A stretch of DNA of 64,000 nt from JBOGCH01 sp051656645. Its GTDB lineage: Bacteria > Bacteroidota > Bacteroidia > Bacteroidales > Marinifilaceae. Each line of letters begins with the position of its first letter. Positions within the stretch are counted from its first letter, which is position 1. A program made the position numbers and the translations under genes. Location of the stretch: assembly GCA_051656645.1 (NCBI GenBank), contig JBOGCH010000042.1:62001-126000 (forward strand), written 5' to 3'. Shown piece by piece: positions 1-9,192 of the stretch. The notes below the pieces were generated by a model. That model ran no database searches. It was not told the DNA's origin and saw only the letters and a program-made list of their open reading frames with translations.

Positions 1-776
1 ACATTTTTGCATAGACGTGCAGATGTTGGAACATTAAATCCCCATTCTCTCGCCAATTCCAGATTTTCCCAATGTGACTCTGCTTGAGTTGTCTCCCCAG
101 GAATATAATACAACAGACAATCTAAATGTCTTTTCGCCACTTGCGACGAATTTTGTAATTTCAAAGTTCCTGCCGCAGCATTCCTCGGATTTGCAAAGAG
201 CTGCTCGCCTTTTTCTGCTCTCTCTTGGTTGATATGATTGAAAACGGAAAAAGGCATTAAGATTTCTCCCCGAATCTCAAACTCATTAGGATAGCCTGTT
301 CCATGCAGATGTAAGGGCAATGATCTAATTGTGCGTACATTATCAGTCACTACATCTCCCATTACACCATCACCTCGCGTTACTCCCGAAACCAATTTAC
401 CATCTTGATAGGTCAACGATATGGACGAACCATCATATTTGAGCTCACAAACATATTCTACATCATCACCAACAACCTTACGTACTCTACTATCAAAATC
501 TAACACCTCCTCTTTACTATAAGTGTTACTCAAAGATAGCATCGGATATTTATGTTGTTGTTGGGAAAACTCCCTATTTATATCTTGTCCAACCCGCTGT
601 GTCGGAGAATTCTCATCAAAAAGCTCAGGATGTTTATTTTCTAACAACTCTAGCTCCTTCATCAACGTATCAAATTCATAATCCGAAACTAAAGGCGCGT
701 TTTTGACATAATAGTTATAATTATAGTTTTCTAATAAGCTTCTTAGTTCAGCTATTCGTTCAAAGTCGTTGTTCAT
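1..776 (-). CDS. ligA: NAD-dependent DNA ligase LigA, N-terminal part (cut by window edge)
   Basis: NAD+-dependent ligase that seals nicks during replication and repair. I translated this from the complement; 258 codons are present before the window edge, against roughly 670 residues for a full LigA. The N-terminal Ia domain is visible (Y-x-x-x-N-A-P-L-V-S-D-Y-E-F-D, residues about 18-36), followed by the adenylation motif with the catalytic lysine (E-L-K-Y-D-G, Lys at about 113) and the R-G-D-G motif further on. The start is an ATG at 774-776, giving MNNDFERIAEL, as expected for the family. It is divergent from the large gene at 931. No frameshift is seen in the visible part. Confidence 0.95.
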   Translation of the reverse strand, partial: MNNDFERIAELRSLLENYNYNYYVKNAPLVSDYEFDTLMKELELLENKHPELFDENSPTQRVGQDINREFSQQQHKYPMLSLSNTYSKEEVLDFDSRVRKVVGDDVEYVCELKYDGSSISLTYQDGKLVSGVTRGDGVMGDVVTDNVRTIRSLPLHLHGTGYPNEFEIRGEILMPFSVFNHINQERAEKGEQLFANPRNAAAGTLKLQNSSQVAKRHLDCLLYYIPGETTQAESHWENLELAREWGFNVPTSARLCKN

Positions 777-848
777 TGTAATTACTGATTAAAATTATGC
801 TTAAATAATAGTTTATTTTATTGCTAAAAACAAGCTACGCATTTTTCG

Positions 849-856
849 CAAATATA
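849..856 (-). promoter_or_regulatory. Candidate -7 element (TATATTTG) for ligA
   Basis: On the minus strand this reads TATATTTG, matching the Bacteroidetes TAnnTTTG -7 consensus. It lies about 70 bp upstream of the ligA ATG. No good TTTG -33 box sits 19 bp further up, so this rests on one element. Confidence 0.35.
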
Positions 857-930
857 ACCATACCATCGGGTATATATTCAACGAAAAAGTATATTTTTAA
901 AACTTAAAATTTATATACATATCATTTTTT

Positions 931-3888
931 ATGAAAAGATTCTTTTCACTCATTGTGTTTTTACTACACTATACGTTTCTAACTCATGGACAGTTTGTAA
1001 GTTTTGGCCAAGACCCGTCATGGTTTAGATGGAAACAAATTAGAACCGAGAATTTTCAACTCATTTATCCTGATTTTTTCGAAGATAATGCACAAAAAAT
1101 GGCTAATTTGTTTCATAACCTGTATCAACATGCAAACAAGAACAAGAAAAATGTCAGGTCAATTTCAATTATATTACATGCCGGAGAAGGATTGTCAAAC
1201 GGTAATGTCGCTATGGCACCTCGTAAATCCGAACTCTATACAATTCCAGCACAGGAACCCTCAGATGGCTGGTTAGCTCATCTATGCGCGCATGAGTTTC
1301 GTCATGTTGTACAAATTGACCAAGTAGATCAAGGCATCACAAAGGCCATATATTACGTATTCGGGGATATATTCCCAACCTTAGTTATCGGACTGTATGT
1401 ACCTATGTGGTATATGGAAGGAGATGCCGTTGCATTTGAGAGTGCCGTACTTCCTATTGGGCGAGGCCGTTCACCAGAATTTCTCAATGAAATGAAAGCA
1501 CAAGTAGTTGAAAAAGGCGTTTACTCTATGCAAAAAGCAATTCTTGGCTCAAATAAAGATTTTGTCCCTAACCGTTATGTTATGGGTTATTATATGGTAT
1601 CCAACACACGTGCCAACTATGGCAAGGACATTTGGGATAAAGCCTTACGCAGATGCGGTAATCGCCCCTTTGGTATTACACCTTTTGCTACAAGCCTTAA
1701 AATGTCCATGAGTAAAAAAAGAGACTCCTTATGGCAATCGCCAAAATTTGAGTCTCTATTCATAGACCCTCAATTGGCCCAAAGTGTTAACACACATCCT
1801 AGTGCACTCCGTACTCTCTACCACGACAATTTCTCTCAACTACAAGCACAGTGGGTACAGGAAATTCATAACAACCAGTATTCACACTTTGACACTATTC
1901 CCACAAACAATAAAAACTATACTAATTATCACTATCCATTAAATATCGGTACAAACTCTATTATCGCCTATAAAGAGGGAATAGATCAAACAGGAATGTT
2001 CGTACTGATTAAAGACGGACGAGAGATTCCTATTGTAAAAACAGCAAAACTTTATGACTATCAATTTGCTTATAAAGACTCTGTAATTGTTTGGTGCGAA
2101 TACATTCCTCATATCAGATGGGAACACGCAGGACGCAATACCCTGGCCTCCTATAATATGAAAACAGGCACATATAAACATCATCCTATGACAGACAACT
2201 GCTTTGCTCCTTTCGCATTCGATGAAGGTTGGGGATGTATTGTGGTAAATTCAAATAACCAAGCATCTATTGTTTCTGTCGATAATGATTTTCTATCACC
2301 CAAAACTAGATATACTGCCCCTAATTATGAATTAATCTTACATCCATCCGTAAATGACTCTATAATAAGTTGCGTTACTCAAACAGCTGACGGCTTACAA
2401 TTAGCACAAATTAATTGGCACACCGAAAAAAGGATTAACTTAACTCCTGTTGTAAACTATCAAATAGATTTTCCAACTCTTATTGGGAATACAACATTCT
2501 ACCGTTCGGCTACCTCAGGCAACAATGCCATACACATAAAGCGAGGCTTGGAGACAGTAAACCAGGTCCTTTCAACGCCATTTGGATGTAATTATCCCAC
2601 AATTAGTGCTGACAGTTCGTTATTGTTCTCATTCTACACCTCGAACGGATATAAACCCGGACGTGTCAGATTATCGGATTTATCCTATTCAAGGGCTGAC
2701 TATGAACCATACACACTTGCAGAAACGGTTACTAAGCAAGAAAACTGGCAACTCAATGTTGATTCCGATTCATCATTTCACACAAAACCATTCCGTAAAG
2801 CCACTAACTTGTTTAACATTCACAGTTGGGGACCTGCGGTAATTGACTTTAACAATCAAGCCGCAGATTTAGGATTGGCATTATATTCACAAAATCTACT
2901 GAGCACCCTATTCCTATCGGCAGGCTACGCCTTACAATCGGGATTTAAATACGGCCAGTGGTTTGTCGACGCTAGTTATCAAGGACTGTTTCCAATTTTT
3001 GATTTAAAACTAGAGTCTGGAAGATATAAATATGATAATTATAACTTGCATGCGCAGTTAAATAACTCAGATGAGACTGATACACTCTTCCTAAAAAACA
3101 AGGCTTGGCTTTCATCTGCCCGACTAATGGTTAGAGCACCACTAAACTTCTCTCGACGTAACTACATTCGCTACTTTCAGCCTTTTATAAGTTATAAAGT
3201 TGAGGGCGTACACAATAACACTGTCCGAAAGACGTATAAATACATAACAGATCAGGAATTCTACATCCCTGTTGACAAAAGAAATTATTCTTTATCTCAA
3301 CCGCGAAGATTTTATCAAATGTTGGAGTATGGTTTCCAAATAAGCAATCGCATGAGACAATCTCAACAGGAATTATGGCCCAAACTGGCACAATCCTTCC
3401 AAATAGGTTATGGCCACACACCACTAAACTATATCAACTACGGGCCACAATGGTGGACAACACTAAACACATATTTCCCAACACCTGTCCCATTGCATTC
3501 ATTACAAATTTATTCAGGTTTTCAACGCATGCAAAACAAAGTGCGTAATTATAATAATAAGGTAATGTCCCCACGTGGAACGGAATTATATGGTTATGAA
3601 ATGTTCTCTCTTCGATCAACCTATCAGCTTCCATTGGTATTTAGCGATTGGTCTGTTGGATCTACTTGGTACATTAAAAATCTAACAGCAGGTGCTTTCT
3701 TTGATTATGGATATGAAAAACAAGTCTTAAAAAACCACTCATTCAACTCCTACGGAGTTGAATTAAAAAGTGCATCCTATCTTGTCCGATTACCATTTGA
3801 AATTACCGCAGGTTTCCGTGTAGGCTATGAAACAAAACACCACAACATGTTTGGTGATCTCATACTTAGCGTTGGAGTATCACTATAG
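931..3888 (+). CDS. Secreted gluzincin-like metalloprotease/beta-propeller/beta-barrel protein
   Basis: 985 residues with an N-terminal signal peptide (about 1-20). A zinc-protease-like HExxH motif (H121-E-F-R-H125) is followed about 38 residues later by W-Y-M-E-G (E163), the spacing and context of a gluzincin third ligand. The middle (about 300-600) is beta-rich and looks like TolB/WD40-type repeats. The C-terminal third (about 640-985) has alternating aromatic/polar strands and ends in S-V-G-V-S-L, as in an outer-membrane beta-barrel. I infer an outer-membrane protein with a peptidase-like domain, but the substrate is unknown. It is a single transcription unit between divergent ligA and a convergent gene, closed by a strong hairpin. 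Confidence is good for export and the HExxH, moderate for activity. Confidence 0.6.
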   Translation: MKRFFSLIVFLLHYTFLTHGQFVSFGQDPSWFRWKQIRTENFQLIYPDFFEDNAQKMANLFHNLYQHANKNKKNVRSISIILHAGEGLSNGNVAMAPRKSELYTIPAQEPSDGWLAHLCAHEFRHVVQIDQVDQGITKAIYYVFGDIFPTLVIGLYVPMWYMEGDAVAFESAVLPIGRGRSPEFLNEMKAQVVEKGVYSMQKAILGSNKDFVPNRYVMGYYMVSNTRANYGKDIWDKALRRCGNRPFGITPFATSLKMSMSKKRDSLWQSPKFESLFIDPQLAQSVNTHPSALRTLYHDNFSQLQAQWVQEIHNNQYSHFDTIPTNNKNYTNYHYPLNIGTNSIIAYKEGIDQTGMFVLIKDGREIPIVKTAKLYDYQFAYKDSVIVWCEYIPHIRWEHAGRNTLASYNMKTGTYKHHPMTDNCFAPFAFDEGWGCIVVNSNNQASIVSVDNDFLSPKTRYTAPNYELILHPSVNDSIISCVTQTADGLQLAQINWHTEKRINLTPVVNYQIDFPTLIGNTTFYRSATSGNNAIHIKRGLETVNQVLSTPFGCNYPTISADSSLLFSFYTSNGYKPGRVRLSDLSYSRADYEPYTLAETVTKQENWQLNVDSDSSFHTKPFRKATNLFNIHSWGPAVIDFNNQAADLGLALYSQNLLSTLFLSAGYALQSGFKYGQWFVDASYQGLFPIFDLKLESGRYKYDNYNLHAQLNNSDETDTLFLKNKAWLSSARLMVRAPLNFSRRNYIRYFQPFISYKVEGVHNNTVRKTYKYITDQEFYIPVDKRNYSLSQPRRFYQMLEYGFQISNRMRQSQQELWPKLAQSFQIGYGHTPLNYINYGPQWWTTLNTYFPTPVPLHSLQIYSGFQRMQNKVRNYNNKVMSPRGTELYGYEMFSLRSTYQLPLVFSDWSVGSTWYIKNLTAGAFFDYGYEKQVLKNHSFNSYGVELKSASYLVRLPFEITAGFRVGYETKHHNMFGDLILSVGVSL

Positions 3889-3915
3889 ATCTACTTCACT
3901 AAGAAATTAAACATA

Positions 3916-3952
3916 ATAAAAGCCAAGCACATCTCTTGTACTTGGCTTTTAT
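3916..3952. terminator. Bidirectional hairpin terminator
   Basis: A 12-bp perfect stem (3916-3927 with 3941-3952, core AAAGCCAAG/CTTGGCTTT) with a 13-nt loop and A/T tracts on both sides. It lies between two convergent genes and can serve both. Confidence 0.85.
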
Positions 3953-4015
3953 CAAATCATTCATGTATCCACAAATAAAACATGAACTATAAGCACAATG
4001 ATATTAATCCTTATA

Positions 4016-5002
4016 TTACTTATTAAATGAATCTGGGAACACCGTCCGTTGTTCAATACTCCTATCTCTTAATCGTATCCAAGAGGCAAAACCAGATACA
4101 TTCTCAGTGAGTTCAATAACTCGTGCACCATTCATAGGTAATCTGAAATATACGGTGTTTCCACCAGAGAAACGACCATATGCTAAAGCTATCCCATTAT
4201 AATCCACAATATAATCATTGTCATGATCATGGCCTGTAAACACTCCTTTAACATCTCCTTGTTGTTTCATTGTAGTATATAAACCTGAATTTAATACAGG
4301 TGCACACTCTCCTTCTTTGGCATTACCGTAAATTGCAGCATCTTTTCTTTTCCGAGCAATTCCATATTCTGGCAATGGTATATGGAAAAATGCCAATGCT
4401 TCTACCTTCTTTCCATCATTCTTTTGAGCATAACGATTACTCATATCTACATACCATTTAATCTGGTCAAACTTTATAAAATCGTATCCTTTTACCTCTT
4501 TTACTTTTGAATAGCTATGTGAATCAAAACAATACAGAACATTAGCCACATCTTTATCCATTGAACCCAAAATCTCGACTACTCCATTACCTATGCCACT
4601 AATTCCTTTTACATTTTGCATACAACATCCACTTTTTGACATTGAAATATTGTATAAATCCTGTCTACTTAAGCCTTTCTCATCGTCATGATTTCCAAAT
4701 AATACATAGAAAGGAATACCTCTACTCACGGCTGGTTCCAATCCTCGTTCAAAAGCTTCTAAGGCAGGCTGTCCCCATATAATATCGCCTGTAAATATTA
4801 CTAAATCAGGTTTCTCTTCATCAAGTATTGTATTCATAGCCTCTATTGCCATTTGTGTATCAGGATTCTCCGGTTTTATGTGTAAATCCGTAAACTGGAC
4901 AATTTTAAACTTACCTTTAGTACTATACCTCAATATTGGTTTCTTAGCAAATCCCAATACATTTAACGCAGTTAAAATTAAAATTAAACTTATTCTTTTC
5001 AT
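4016..5002 (-). CDS. Secreted calcineurin-like metallophosphoesterase
   Basis: 328 residues with a signal peptide at 1-19. The metallophosphoesterase motifs are all present in order: D39-x-H41, G-D (72-73), G-N-H-D (103-106), a later F-F-H, and G-H-D-H near the C-terminal third. These bind the two metal ions of a phosphomonoesterase or diesterase. The family resembles Dcr2/purple-acid-phosphatase-like periplasmic phosphoesterases of Bacteroidetes; the natural substrate cannot be told. It is apparently monocistronic: a candidate -7 element lies upstream and a shared terminator downstream. Confidence 0.85.
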   Translation of the reverse strand: MKRISLILILTALNVLGFAKKPILRYSTKGKFKIVQFTDLHIKPENPDTQMAIEAMNTILDEEKPDLVIFTGDIIWGQPALEAFERGLEPAVSRGIPFYVLFGNHDDEKGLSRQDLYNISMSKSGCCMQNVKGISGIGNGVVEILGSMDKDVANVLYCFDSHSYSKVKEVKGYDFIKFDQIKWYVDMSNRYAQKNDGKKVEALAFFHIPLPEYGIARKRKDAAIYGNAKEGECAPVLNSGLYTTMKQQGDVKGVFTGHDHDNDYIVDYNGIALAYGRFSGGNTVYFRLPMNGARVIELTENVSGFASWIRLRDRSIEQRTVFPDSFNK

Positions 5003-5037
5003 ACTATTTATTCTTTATATGCAATCGATATCGTAAA

Positions 5038-5045
5038 CAAAGATA
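5038..5045 (-). promoter_or_regulatory. Candidate -7 element (TATCTTTG) for the phosphoesterase gene
   Basis: The minus strand reads TATCTTTG, a full TAnnTTTG match, 36 bp before the ATG. The -33 box is not obvious. Confidence 0.4.
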
Positions 5046-5118
5046 AAAATTAATCATATATGAGTATGCATTTACGCTTAACAATTACTTACCTCATCAT
5101 ATCGCTAAGTAGTATATC

Positions 5119-6510
5119 TTAACGTAAAAACATATTAAGGATAAAAATAAAAATAGATGTACCTACTAGTGGAATTACATTGCGTTTCACCACACTAAAG
5201 GGAGATATTTTCGCTATAGCACAAGTTGCAATAATCAATCCCGCAATCGGGGATAACGCACGGCCAGTACTTGCGGCCAATTGCATAGTTACAATCATGT
5301 CTGCGGTGTTCAATACTGCATTTCCTCCATGAGCTAACTGTTCAACAATTCCCGGTACAAGTGGACCAAAAGCAAAGAACGAGGCATTACCACTTCCTAG
5401 CAATACAGACGAACCAAAGATCATTGTAGTCATTACGCCGGCAACACCAATAAAACCGAGCCCCAAATGCTGTGATATATATACAAGTGAATCAATAAAT
5501 CCTAACATCTTTATACCTTCAGCAAAGAATTCCGCACAAATTATTAAGGTTACCACTGACGCGAATACATCAGCAGCACCGTCCCAGAAACTCTTAGCAG
5601 AATGAGCCACTTGCCTAAAATTTCGGGTTCTAAACAATTCTACAGCCATTGTTATTAGCATAGAAGTTATCATCGCAATAGGGGCATTAATCTGAATATG
5701 CGATCCAAATAACGTAGAAAAGCAGAATAGTAATACAATAGGTAAAACAGGTAATAAAGCGTAATAGGACGGTTTATCAGACGGTTTCTCCTCATGTTGC
5801 AAACAACATACCTCGTGCGTTAAACCTTCTTTCTTATCATAATAACGATTTACCAAAAGGTAAAGCGGAATCATAACCATTACCGCCGGCAATATAAGTG
5901 GCAACTGATAGTTAACAAAATATTCCATACCGTTCATCCCAGACAGAGCAGCAGCCTGGTGGACATTACCACTTGCCGGTCCCATATCAAATATCGTACA
6001 AGCAGTAATTACAGCAACTGCACTCACTTTACTTATCCCCAACTGCATTAATAAGGGATAAACAGCAACCATCAAAAGTAACGATAAGCCCGCAGCCGAT
6101 GGTGTAGCCATAAACAGCAATTGGCCAATGGGTATAACCATTGCGGCTGTTAAATAAGGAAACTTCCGGAACCACTGCAAAGGTTTAACGGCTATATTTA
6201 CCAAAGCTTCGCTAGCCCCTATGTGTTTCATATAGTTTACAAATCCACCAATAGACATAATAAGTAGGCCTATTCCCGAAAGCTTAGACGCTATAATATT
6301 CTTAAACAGAGCTATTACATTGAAAATAACCGAGTGTGTATTGTGCGATTGTAACGAAGCAAATACTACATCCTCACCCTTTAGCAATAATGCAGCTATT
6401 AAAAGCGCTATACCACCCAACAATAGCACAGATTGCGCATAGTAGTTACGAAACAAAAAATATCCAACACCCCCAATTACAAACAATGATATAAATAACC
6501 CTACCGCCAT
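5119..6510 (-). CDS. dcuC: DcuC-family anaerobic C4-dicarboxylate transporter
   Basis: 463 residues, almost entirely hydrophobic, with about 12 membrane segments and a central hydrophilic loop (about 228-245, charged). Overall sequence and length fit the DcuC family (C4-dicarboxylate uptake or succinate export), including the G-P-A-S-G-N-V-H-Q-A-A and G-S-G-N-A-S-F-F-A-F-G-P-L stretches. In an anaerobe that makes succinate it would exchange or export dicarboxylates at the inner membrane. The ddl terminator just upstream separates it from ddl, and it has its own candidate promoter. The link with malate dehydrogenase in the same window is metabolic, not an operon. Confidence 0.85.
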   Translation of the reverse strand: MAVGLFISLFVIGGVGYFLFRNYYAQSVLLLGGIALLIAALLLKGEDVVFASLQSHNTHSVIFNVIALFKNIIASKLSGIGLLIMSIGGFVNYMKHIGASEALVNIAVKPLQWFRKFPYLTAAMVIPIGQLLFMATPSAAGLSLLLMVAVYPLLMQLGISKVSAVAVITACTIFDMGPASGNVHQAAALSGMNGMEYFVNYQLPLILPAVMVMIPLYLLVNRYYDKKEGLTHEVCCLQHEEKPSDKPSYYALLPVLPIVLLFCFSTLFGSHIQINAPIAMITSMLITMAVELFRTRNFRQVAHSAKSFWDGAADVFASVVTLIICAEFFAEGIKMLGFIDSLVYISQHLGLGFIGVAGVMTTMIFGSSVLLGSGNASFFAFGPLVPGIVEQLAHGGNAVLNTADMIVTMQLAASTGRALSPIAGLIIATCAIAKISPFSVVKRNVIPLVGTSIFIFILNMFLR

Positions 6511-6540
6511 TCTTGAATTTTATTTAATTATACTTGTTTA

Positions 6541-6548
6541 CAAAAATA
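6541..6548 (-). promoter_or_regulatory. Candidate -7 element (TATTTTTG) for the dcuC-like gene
   Basis: The minus strand reads TATTTTTG, matching TAnnTTTG, 30 bp before the start codon and just after the ddl terminator hairpin. Its T-rich tail could supply a weak -33. Confidence 0.45.
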
Positions 6549-6572
6549 ATCAAGTTTGCGAATAATAAAAAA

Positions 6573-6613
6573 CACCGTTATATCCCTGCTATACAAACAG
6601 CGATATAACGGTG
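6573..6613 (-). terminator. Rho-independent terminator of ddl
   Basis: A 12-bp stem (CACCGTTATATC at 6573-6584 with its complement at 6602-6613). On the minus strand it is followed by a run of T, as expected for a terminator of the gene ending at 6632. Confidence 0.85.
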
Positions 6614-6631
6614 CATTTGAGCCTAATAAAA

Positions 6632-7615
6632 TTAAGCCATATGTTGAAATTTATCTTCTATTATTTCAGTAATAATATCTTTTAAATTTAGATTCATAGC
6701 TGTAACCATTTTAGGAACAAAGCTATTGGCAGTCATGCCCGGTGTTGTATTTACCTCAAGCATTATTACGTGGCCATTGCTCACAAAACCATCTATACGT
6801 ACAATACCTTGACAACGTAATATATCGTACACCTCCGATGCCATTTGTTGAATACGCTCCGTAATATCCTCAGAAAAGCGTCCAGGGATAATTTCTTCAG
6901 ATTTCGTTGCATCATATTTAGCTTCAAAATCAAAGAACTCATTCTTTGGTATAACTTCCGCCACGGGGAATATCACTTTTTTATTCCCAACCTTATATAA
7001 ACCACAAGTAAATTCTATACCATCAATAAATCCTTCAACCAACACCTCTTTACACATTGAAAAGGCATGCTCTATTGCGCCGTCAAACTCTTCAATTGTT
7101 TTCACCTTACTTACGCCAAAACTCGATCCTTCCGCATTAGGTTTCACAAAGCACGGTAATCCAACAACAGCTAGTACAGCATCCCTATTGTACGCCACGC
7201 CACGCGTAAGCATAACAGGGTTTGTTGTCTCTATATTAAATGCTTGCAAATAATTGGTACATGTAAACTTATCAAATGTAATCGCTTCACATAAAGTATT
7301 ACATGTTGAGTAAGGAACATTCATCATGTCCAAGTATCCTTGAAGCATTCCATTTTCTCCGGGTACACCATGAATTGTGATATAAGCAAAATCAATTACA
7401 ATCTTTTCACCATCTCTATTAAATGAAAAATCATTCTTATCTACTGCATATAATTTGTCGCCCTCCACAATATTCCATTCTCTCCCTTTCAGTACCATGA
7501 AATATTTATTGTATCTCGTCTCGTCTATCTGACTAAAAATATGATTTCCACTCTTCATTGACACCTCGAACTCTGATGAGTTTCCGCCGCATATTACAAC
7601 TATATTCTTCTTCAT
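6632..7615 (-). CDS. ddl: D-alanine--D-alanine ligase
   Basis: ATP-grasp enzyme that joins two D-alanines for peptidoglycan synthesis in the cytoplasm. The N-terminal motif G-G-N-S-S-E-F-E-V-S binds the first D-Ala. The ATP-grasp core (V-K-P-N-A-E-G-S-S-F-G-V) and the C-terminal metal/substrate motif (R-I-D-G-F, then E-V-N-T-T-P-G-M-T) are present. I chose the ATG at 7613-7615 (MKKNIVVICGG). The frame extends to a TTG at 7645, but that codon overlaps the promoter -7 element and would add ten residues the family lacks. Length (327 residues) fits. It is divergent from the aminotransferase. Confidence 0.92.
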   Translation of the reverse strand: MKKNIVVICGGNSSEFEVSMKSGNHIFSQIDETRYNKYFMVLKGREWNIVEGDKLYAVDKNDFSFNRDGEKIVIDFAYITIHGVPGENGMLQGYLDMMNVPYSTCNTLCEAITFDKFTCTNYLQAFNIETTNPVMLTRGVAYNRDAVLAVVGLPCFVKPNAEGSSFGVSKVKTIEEFDGAIEHAFSMCKEVLVEGFIDGIEFTCGLYKVGNKKVIFPVAEVIPKNEFFDFEAKYDATKSEEIIPGRFSEDITERIQQMASEVYDILRCQGIVRIDGFVSNGHVIMLEVNTTPGMTANSFVPKMVTAMNLNLKDIITEIIEDKFQHMA

Positions 7616-7642
7616 ATATTCTTTTGCTTTGTTTGATAAAGA

Positions 7643-7650
7643 CAAATGTA
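7643..7650 (-). promoter_or_regulatory. Candidate -7 element (TACATTTG) for ddl
   Basis: The minus strand reads TACATTTG (TAnnTTTG). Transcription would begin near 7636, about 20 bp before the ATG at 7615, which supports that start over the upstream TTG. The nearest TTTG (7665-7668) is only 14 bp away, closer than usual. Confidence 0.45.
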
Positions 7651-7982
7651 TAAGGAATTTAGTACAAAGTGAAGTAGAAAAACTATTTTTAAAGGAATAG
7701 TTGAAGAAAACTATGAGTTTTGTATTTTTTATTATTTTTACGCAAAATCTATATTATAATCGTTTTGCCGTTAGAATGAGGTTATTTTTTAAAATAAGTC
7801 TGCAAGATATTGTAATTAGCACTAATTATAGCTAAGAAAACGTATGCGGACTTTCAGTTTAATACAAAAGTGAATTGCTTTATGTATTTTTGTATTATAT
7901 TCTTTAGCTATCATCTCTTTGTGCATAAACATATACTAAGGATTATCAAAGAATAAAACGTTAAACATAAAACTTAAACACA
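7651..7982. promoter_or_regulatory. Divergent intergenic region; candidate plus-strand -7 at 7885-7892
   Basis: AT-rich gap between ddl and the aminotransferase. TATTTTTG at 7885-7892 matches the -7 consensus and would give a leader of about 85 nt for the aminotransferase; its -33 is weak. I see no other gene or strong hairpin here. Confidence 0.4.
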
Positions 7983-9182
7983 ATGCCACAAATTTCACAA
8001 CGTGGGTTCGATATGCCCGCTTCTCCTATACGTAAACTCGTTCCTTTTGCAAATAAAGCAAGACAAGAAGGAAAAAAAGTTTATCCACTAAATATTGGAC
8101 AACCGGACATACATACTCCGGAAGAAGCTTTCACTGCATTGAAAAACATTGATCGCAAAATATTGGAGTACTCACCAAGTGAGGGTATCTTATCATTACG
8201 TGAAAAATTAACCGGATACTATAAGCGTTTTAACATCAACGTTAGCGCAGAGGATATTATTGTAACAACCGGAGGTTCTGAAGCTCTTTTTGCTACATTC
8301 CTTGCATGTTTAGATCCGGGCGACGAGATTTTGTTACCGGAACCATCATACGCAAACTACTTAACATTTGCTATGGCTTGTGGTGTAAAAACTATTCCTA
8401 TTCCGGCATCTATAGAAACAGGATTTGCTTTGCCACCGGTTGAGGAGCTAGAAAAAATGATTACTCCACGCACAAAAGCACTTTTAATTTGTAATCCTAA
8501 CAATCCAACAGGATACTTATATACTGCCGAGGAGATGCATAAAATCGAAGCATTAGTTAAGAAACATAATCTTTTCCTTGTTTCGGACGAGGTATATCGT
8601 GAATTCCGATATACTGACGAACCTTATGTATCTGCTTTACACTTAAAAGAGGTTGAGCAAAACGTCATCATGATCGACTCTGTTTCAAAACGTTACAGCG
8701 AATGCGGCATCCGTATTGGTATGATTGTTACCAAAAATGCAAAAGTACGCGAGGGTGTTATGAAATGGTGTCAGGCACGTCTAAGTCCACCTTTATTAGG
8801 ACAAATTGCCGCAGAAGCATCATTAGATGTTGCCGATAGCTATTTAAAGGACGTATACGATGAGTACATTGAGCGTCGCAACGTATTGGTTGAAGGATTA
8901 AATCGTATCCCGGGTTGTTTCTGTACACTCCCAAGAGGCGCGTTCTATACAGTTGTTAAACTTCCTATTGATAATTCTGATAAATTCTGTCAATGGTGTT
9001 TGGAAGAGTTTGCATATAACAATGAAACCATCTTTATGGCACCTGCCACTGGTTTCTACACCACGCCAGGTAAAGGGACAAATGAAGTCCGTATTGCATA
9101 CGTATTAAATACAACCGAACTAAAAGGCGCACTCGTTGTTTTAGAAAAAGCACTCGAGGCATATCCGGGGCGTGTAGACTAA
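7983..9182 (+). CDS. PLP-dependent class I/II aminotransferase (aspartate aminotransferase-like)
   Basis: 399 residues, fold type I. Seen motifs: N-P-N-N-P-T-G (171-177, Asn binds the PLP ring), S-D-E-V-Y (201-205), the PLP lysine in S-V-S-K-R (K236), and R-I-G (244-246). This set is typical of aspartate or aromatic aminotransferases, which exchange an amino group between an amino acid and 2-oxoglutarate in the cytoplasm. The exact amino acid cannot be told from motifs. The MATE exporter gene begins 10 bp after the stop, so the two are probably cotranscribed. Confidence 0.88.
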   Translation: MPQISQRGFDMPASPIRKLVPFANKARQEGKKVYPLNIGQPDIHTPEEAFTALKNIDRKILEYSPSEGILSLREKLTGYYKRFNINVSAEDIIVTTGGSEALFATFLACLDPGDEILLPEPSYANYLTFAMACGVKTIPIPASIETGFALPPVEELEKMITPRTKALLICNPNNPTGYLYTAEEMHKIEALVKKHNLFLVSDEVYREFRYTDEPYVSALHLKEVEQNVIMIDSVSKRYSECGIRIGMIVTKNAKVREGVMKWCQARLSPPLLGQIAAEASLDVADSYLKDVYDEYIERRNVLVEGLNRIPGCFCTLPRGAFYTVVKLPIDNSDKFCQWCLEEFAYNNETIFMAPATGFYTTPGKGTNEVRIAYVLNTTELKGALVVLEKALEAYPGRVD

Positions 9183-9192
9183 TTAATAATAG

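Noticed and set aside
7616..7645. Longer ddl start at 7645
   Set aside because: The codon is TTG, adds ten residues foreign to Ddl and overlaps the -7 promoter element.
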